A stretch of DNA of 64,000 bases from Ephemerocybe angulata. Its lineage: Eukaryota > Basidiomycota > Agaricomycetes > Agaricales > Psathyrellaceae. Made by a program: the position numbers and the translations under genes. The DNA lies in contig JAACJK010000112.1 of the NCBI GenBank assembly GCA_013368325.1, positions 372,001-436,000 of the forward strand. The letters are read 5' to 3'. The notes below the pieces were generated by a model, which was not told the origin of the DNA, did no database searches, and worked only from the letters and a program-made list of their open reading frames with translations. Below are positions 61,473 to 64,000 of this stretch, one piece after another; position 1 is the stretch's first letter; each line of letters opens with the position of its first letter.

Positions 61473-63398
61473 ATGTCCGCCTTTTCAAACACCGGCCAGG
61501 ACGTTATACAGCAGACGATACACATCGACCACGCACACGCTCGGACTCAGGACATCCATGAATTCTACGAGATAGAGAGGACCTCAGATGAGATCCTCGC
61601 AGGTGATTTCAAGCGGGTGCGTACTGTAAAATTCGCCAGTTCTTCCCAATTTGACATACCGGTTCACTTCTCAGATAGCACTCCAATTTCCAGATGAACT
61701 GCTGGGGGACTCGGTTCCCGTGTTCAGAGCACTCAAGGCTCGTATAGGCACAGGACGGGAGATATACGTCCTCGCAGATACATCCTATGGCAGGCACGCC
61801 GATTTTACTGGGTCACAGGGAGATCAGGATCTAATCTCGGTCTGCATAGCTGCTGCGTCGATGAAGTCGCAGCCCAGCACGTCGATGCGGATATGGTCGT
61901 ACACTACGGATATGCTTGCTTGAGCCAGTATGTCCCACCATCCAATCCCGGAGGACTGATGATTAAAACCAATACAGAACGTCTCGCCTCCCAGTGGTGT
62001 ATGTCTTTGGCAAAAAGACCTTTGATGTCGGTCATGCTCTATCGAGCTTATTAGAGCTGCTCGAAGCTGAAAACCAATCGGTCCTCCTCAAAAGCGATGT
62101 GATGTACTCGCATCTAATGGGTCCGCCCTATCCTTCGCTTTCGTCGACCTTTCTGACTATCCCTAGGCGAGCTCTTGGACGTAGCTCGAGATGCCCTCAA
62201 ACCCCGCAACGTCAGCGTCGACTACGAGCCTCTCCCATCTAAAACATCCCCGGCTTCAAGCACGGAACCATCAGACGATTCCCATCCCCCTCCTCCCCCT
62301 GCCACGATATTCTACATCGGCCCCGAAACCCTGGCATTAACCAACCTCCTCATGACAAACGCACAATCCCAAGTAGTCAGCTACGACCCCGAAAGCAAAA
62401 GTGCCAAAGTAGAATCAGGCCGCACGAACCGAATGCTGATGCGGAGGTACGCAGCTCTGCAGAAAGCAAAGGACGCGGATGTCTTTGGGATCCTCGTTGG
62501 GACACTTGGTGTAGGTTCGTCCCAGCCATCTTCCACCCCCAACGTCCCCATACTCATACTCACCCCAACCAGCTTCATACCTCCCTCTTATCAAACACCT
62601 CCGCTCGCTCCTCGCGAAATCCCACAAAAAGTCCTACACGATCAGCGTCGGCAAGCTCAACCCCGCTAAACTCGCCAACTTCATGGAAATCGAGTGCTTT
62701 ATCCTGGTAGCATGCCCAGAAAACAGCCTGATCGACGCCAAGGAGTTCTACCAGCCTATCGTAACACCATACGAACTCGAGATCGCGTTAGGCGCCGGTC
62801 GAAGTTGGGATGGGAAGTACGTATTAAATTTCGATCAGCTACTCAGGGAGAGTAAGCAAGGTAAGGAAATATCCATCTTCACAACACCTTGTCCGTATTC
62901 ATGCTAAATTATAAAGCTGTAGACCAAACCGACATAGAAAAGCCGGCCGAGCAGAGTGGGGAAGAAGAGGAAACGGATGATATCGACCAGCCCCAGTTCT
63001 CTCTCATTAGTGGAAAGTACAGGCAGGCTAAACGATACGGAGGTATGTCCTCCTTCTCCGATGTACTTCGAAGCTTTTCAAACGCTCATTCACGCAAAGA
63101 TTCAGAACCAAAACCCTCATCGACGCTTAATGGCGACACTTCAACTTCCCTTGTGGTCCGGAATCAAGAAGATGCTCTCACAGCCCTACCGAACAGTGCC
63201 GCACGTTCGTAGCTGTCACATAAATCTATGCTGCGGCTTGACTGACATTTGGCTCCCCTTTTCACAGTGCAATTCCTGCACCAGCGGACATACCAAGGAC
63301 TTGAAGTCCGACTTGGCGAAGACGAGCCAGGTGTGTTAGAGCAGGGAAGAAGCGGAATTGCGAAAGGATATCAAACAGACAAACGTGTTGCGGATTAG
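61473..63398 (+). CDS. DPH2: Diphthamide biosynthesis protein 2
   Basis: With Dph1 it forms the radical [4Fe-4S] enzyme that transfers the aminocarboxypropyl group of S-adenosylmethionine to the target histidine of elongation factor 2, the first step to diphthamide. Start [16 protein letters not shown]. Blocks: [60 protein letters not shown], then [60 protein letters not shown] and [20 protein letters not shown]. The cysteines in SYGSCC, GYACLS and VACPEN are the expected cluster region. The C-terminus gives [20 protein letters not shown] and ends KRVAD (TAG 63396-63398). About eight exons with short introns. The frame is open upstream to an ATG at 61431 that would add 14 residues, but the family normally starts near 61473. 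Confidence 0.9.
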
Positions 63399-63542
63399 TG
63401 AGGCATACGCCCACATCAAACAACGATTCCTCTTGAACCGCTCTAAAACCTGATCCTCATGCATGGAATGCGGACAAATGAAGGTGATCATACAGATATG
63501 AAATACATACACAGTGAGAGACGCCGTCATTTCTCCAAGAAC
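63399..63542. other. Short 3' spacer between convergent genes
   Basis: Only 144 bp separate the stop codons of DPH2 and the partial gene to its right. Confidence 0.6.
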
Positions 63543-64000
63543 CTAATCCAAAGTCTTCTGCCTTTTCCACCAAGCACGTTTGCCCTTCTTCTTCTCCTTG
63601 GAAGACCCTTCTCCCGGGGACACCTGCAATTGATCCATCCGATTTGTCAACTCTTCGTCGTCCGAGTCTTCCCAGTCCTCTGGGTGAGCTTCCAAAGGAC
63701 GGGCGGGCGCTTGCTTCTTCCTCCCCGAAGTTGAACCATCCCGACTCGGTGCGCCTTGTTGCGTCCGAGGTGCTTCAAAACCCTGTTCGCTCTGGACGGG
63801 CTCCTCATACTGGCGCCCATGGGTCTGATACGGATCCGGGGGAGCCGAACGGCTTTGAGGAGGCGGCTCTTGGAAATTTGGACTGAGGAAAGGATTCCGA
63901 TTCCCAGGGGCTGGCCCGGCTGGCGCCGTCTGTCTCCTCTGCTGTGCAGGCGGCGGGCCTTGCTGCGCTTGCGGGTAGTACTGGCCGTTTCCATTATCGT
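63543..64000 (-). CDS. Partial gene, Pro/Gln-rich C-terminus, cut by the window end
   Basis: An open minus-strand frame enters at 64000 and runs to TAG 63543. It encodes a low-complexity Pro/Gln/Ser/Asn-rich stretch (NGQYYPQAQQGPPPAQQRR; GNRNPFLSPNFQEPPPQSRS), then an acidic block (AHPEDWEDSDDEELTNRM) and a basic, aromatic end (KKKGKRAWWKRQKTLD). A short intron near 63620-63640 is possible. The composition is that of a disordered tail. No domain lies inside the window, so no function is given. Confidence 0.55.
   Translation of the reverse strand, partial: DNGNGQYYPQAQQGPPPAQQRRQTAPAGPAPGNRNPFLSPNFQEPPPQSRSAPPDPYQTHGRQYEEPVQSEQGFEAPRTQQGAPSRDGSTSGRKKQAPARPLEAHPEDWEDSDDEELTNRMDQLQVSPGEGSSKEKKKGKRAWWKRQKTLD

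Overview
The window is a piece of a basidiomycete nuclear genome, most likely an Agaricomycete. It is dense with multi-exon genes carrying short introns (about 50-75 nt, GT..AG, often GTACGT or GTGAGT donors). Family content agrees: a DUF6533 membrane protein, a NACHT STAND-ATPase fragment of the large mushroom type, a secreted DUF1524/HNH-like nuclease, a fused saccharopine enzyme, and fungal housekeeping genes. All gene models below were built by hand from reading frames, splice consensus and phase. No search was run, so family names rest on recognised motifs.

Layout. 1-1165: low-complexity, no firm gene. 1166-10767: a compact housekeeping block with farnesyl diphosphate synthase (-), the ribosome-biogenesis factor Mak21/Noc1 (+, divergent from it) and a fused lysine-ketoglutarate reductase/saccharopine dehydrogenase (+). 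12043-21402: an accessory region with an unrecognised 219-aa protein, a NACHT gene whose Walker B half lies inverted next to its P-loop half, a small membrane protein, a small secreted protein with a MITE-like element just upstream of its TATA box, a decayed DUF2461 pseudogene, and a DUF6533 membrane protein. 23343-36171: a casein kinase 1-like kinase with an insertion between its catalytic motifs, a secreted endonuclease/exonuclease-family enzyme, traces of a partial duplication of that locus, an F-box/LRR-like protein, a mitochondrial ABC1/ADCK atypical kinase, and a secreted nuclease built from nine exons, several tiny.

36692-63398: mostly conserved nuclear and cellular functions. These are a GH5 glucanase-type hydrolase, a BAP1/UCH37-type deubiquitinase facing tail-to-tail an ASX-homology (DEUBAD) protein, a C2H2 zinc-finger protein, a gene-poor 3.3 kb stretch, a KDM4-type JmjC histone demethylase, Nbs1, the TPR protein Ypp1/TTC7 and the diphthamide enzyme Dph2. 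A partial proline/glutamine-rich gene runs off the right end.

Functional links. The strongest candidate for a linked system is the UCH deubiquitinase plus ASXH partner (38760-42487). The pair resembles the catalytic and activating subunits of the animal Polycomb-repressive deubiquitinase, encoded side by side. The KDM4 demethylase and Nbs1 lie further right, but I see no evidence that they act with the pair.
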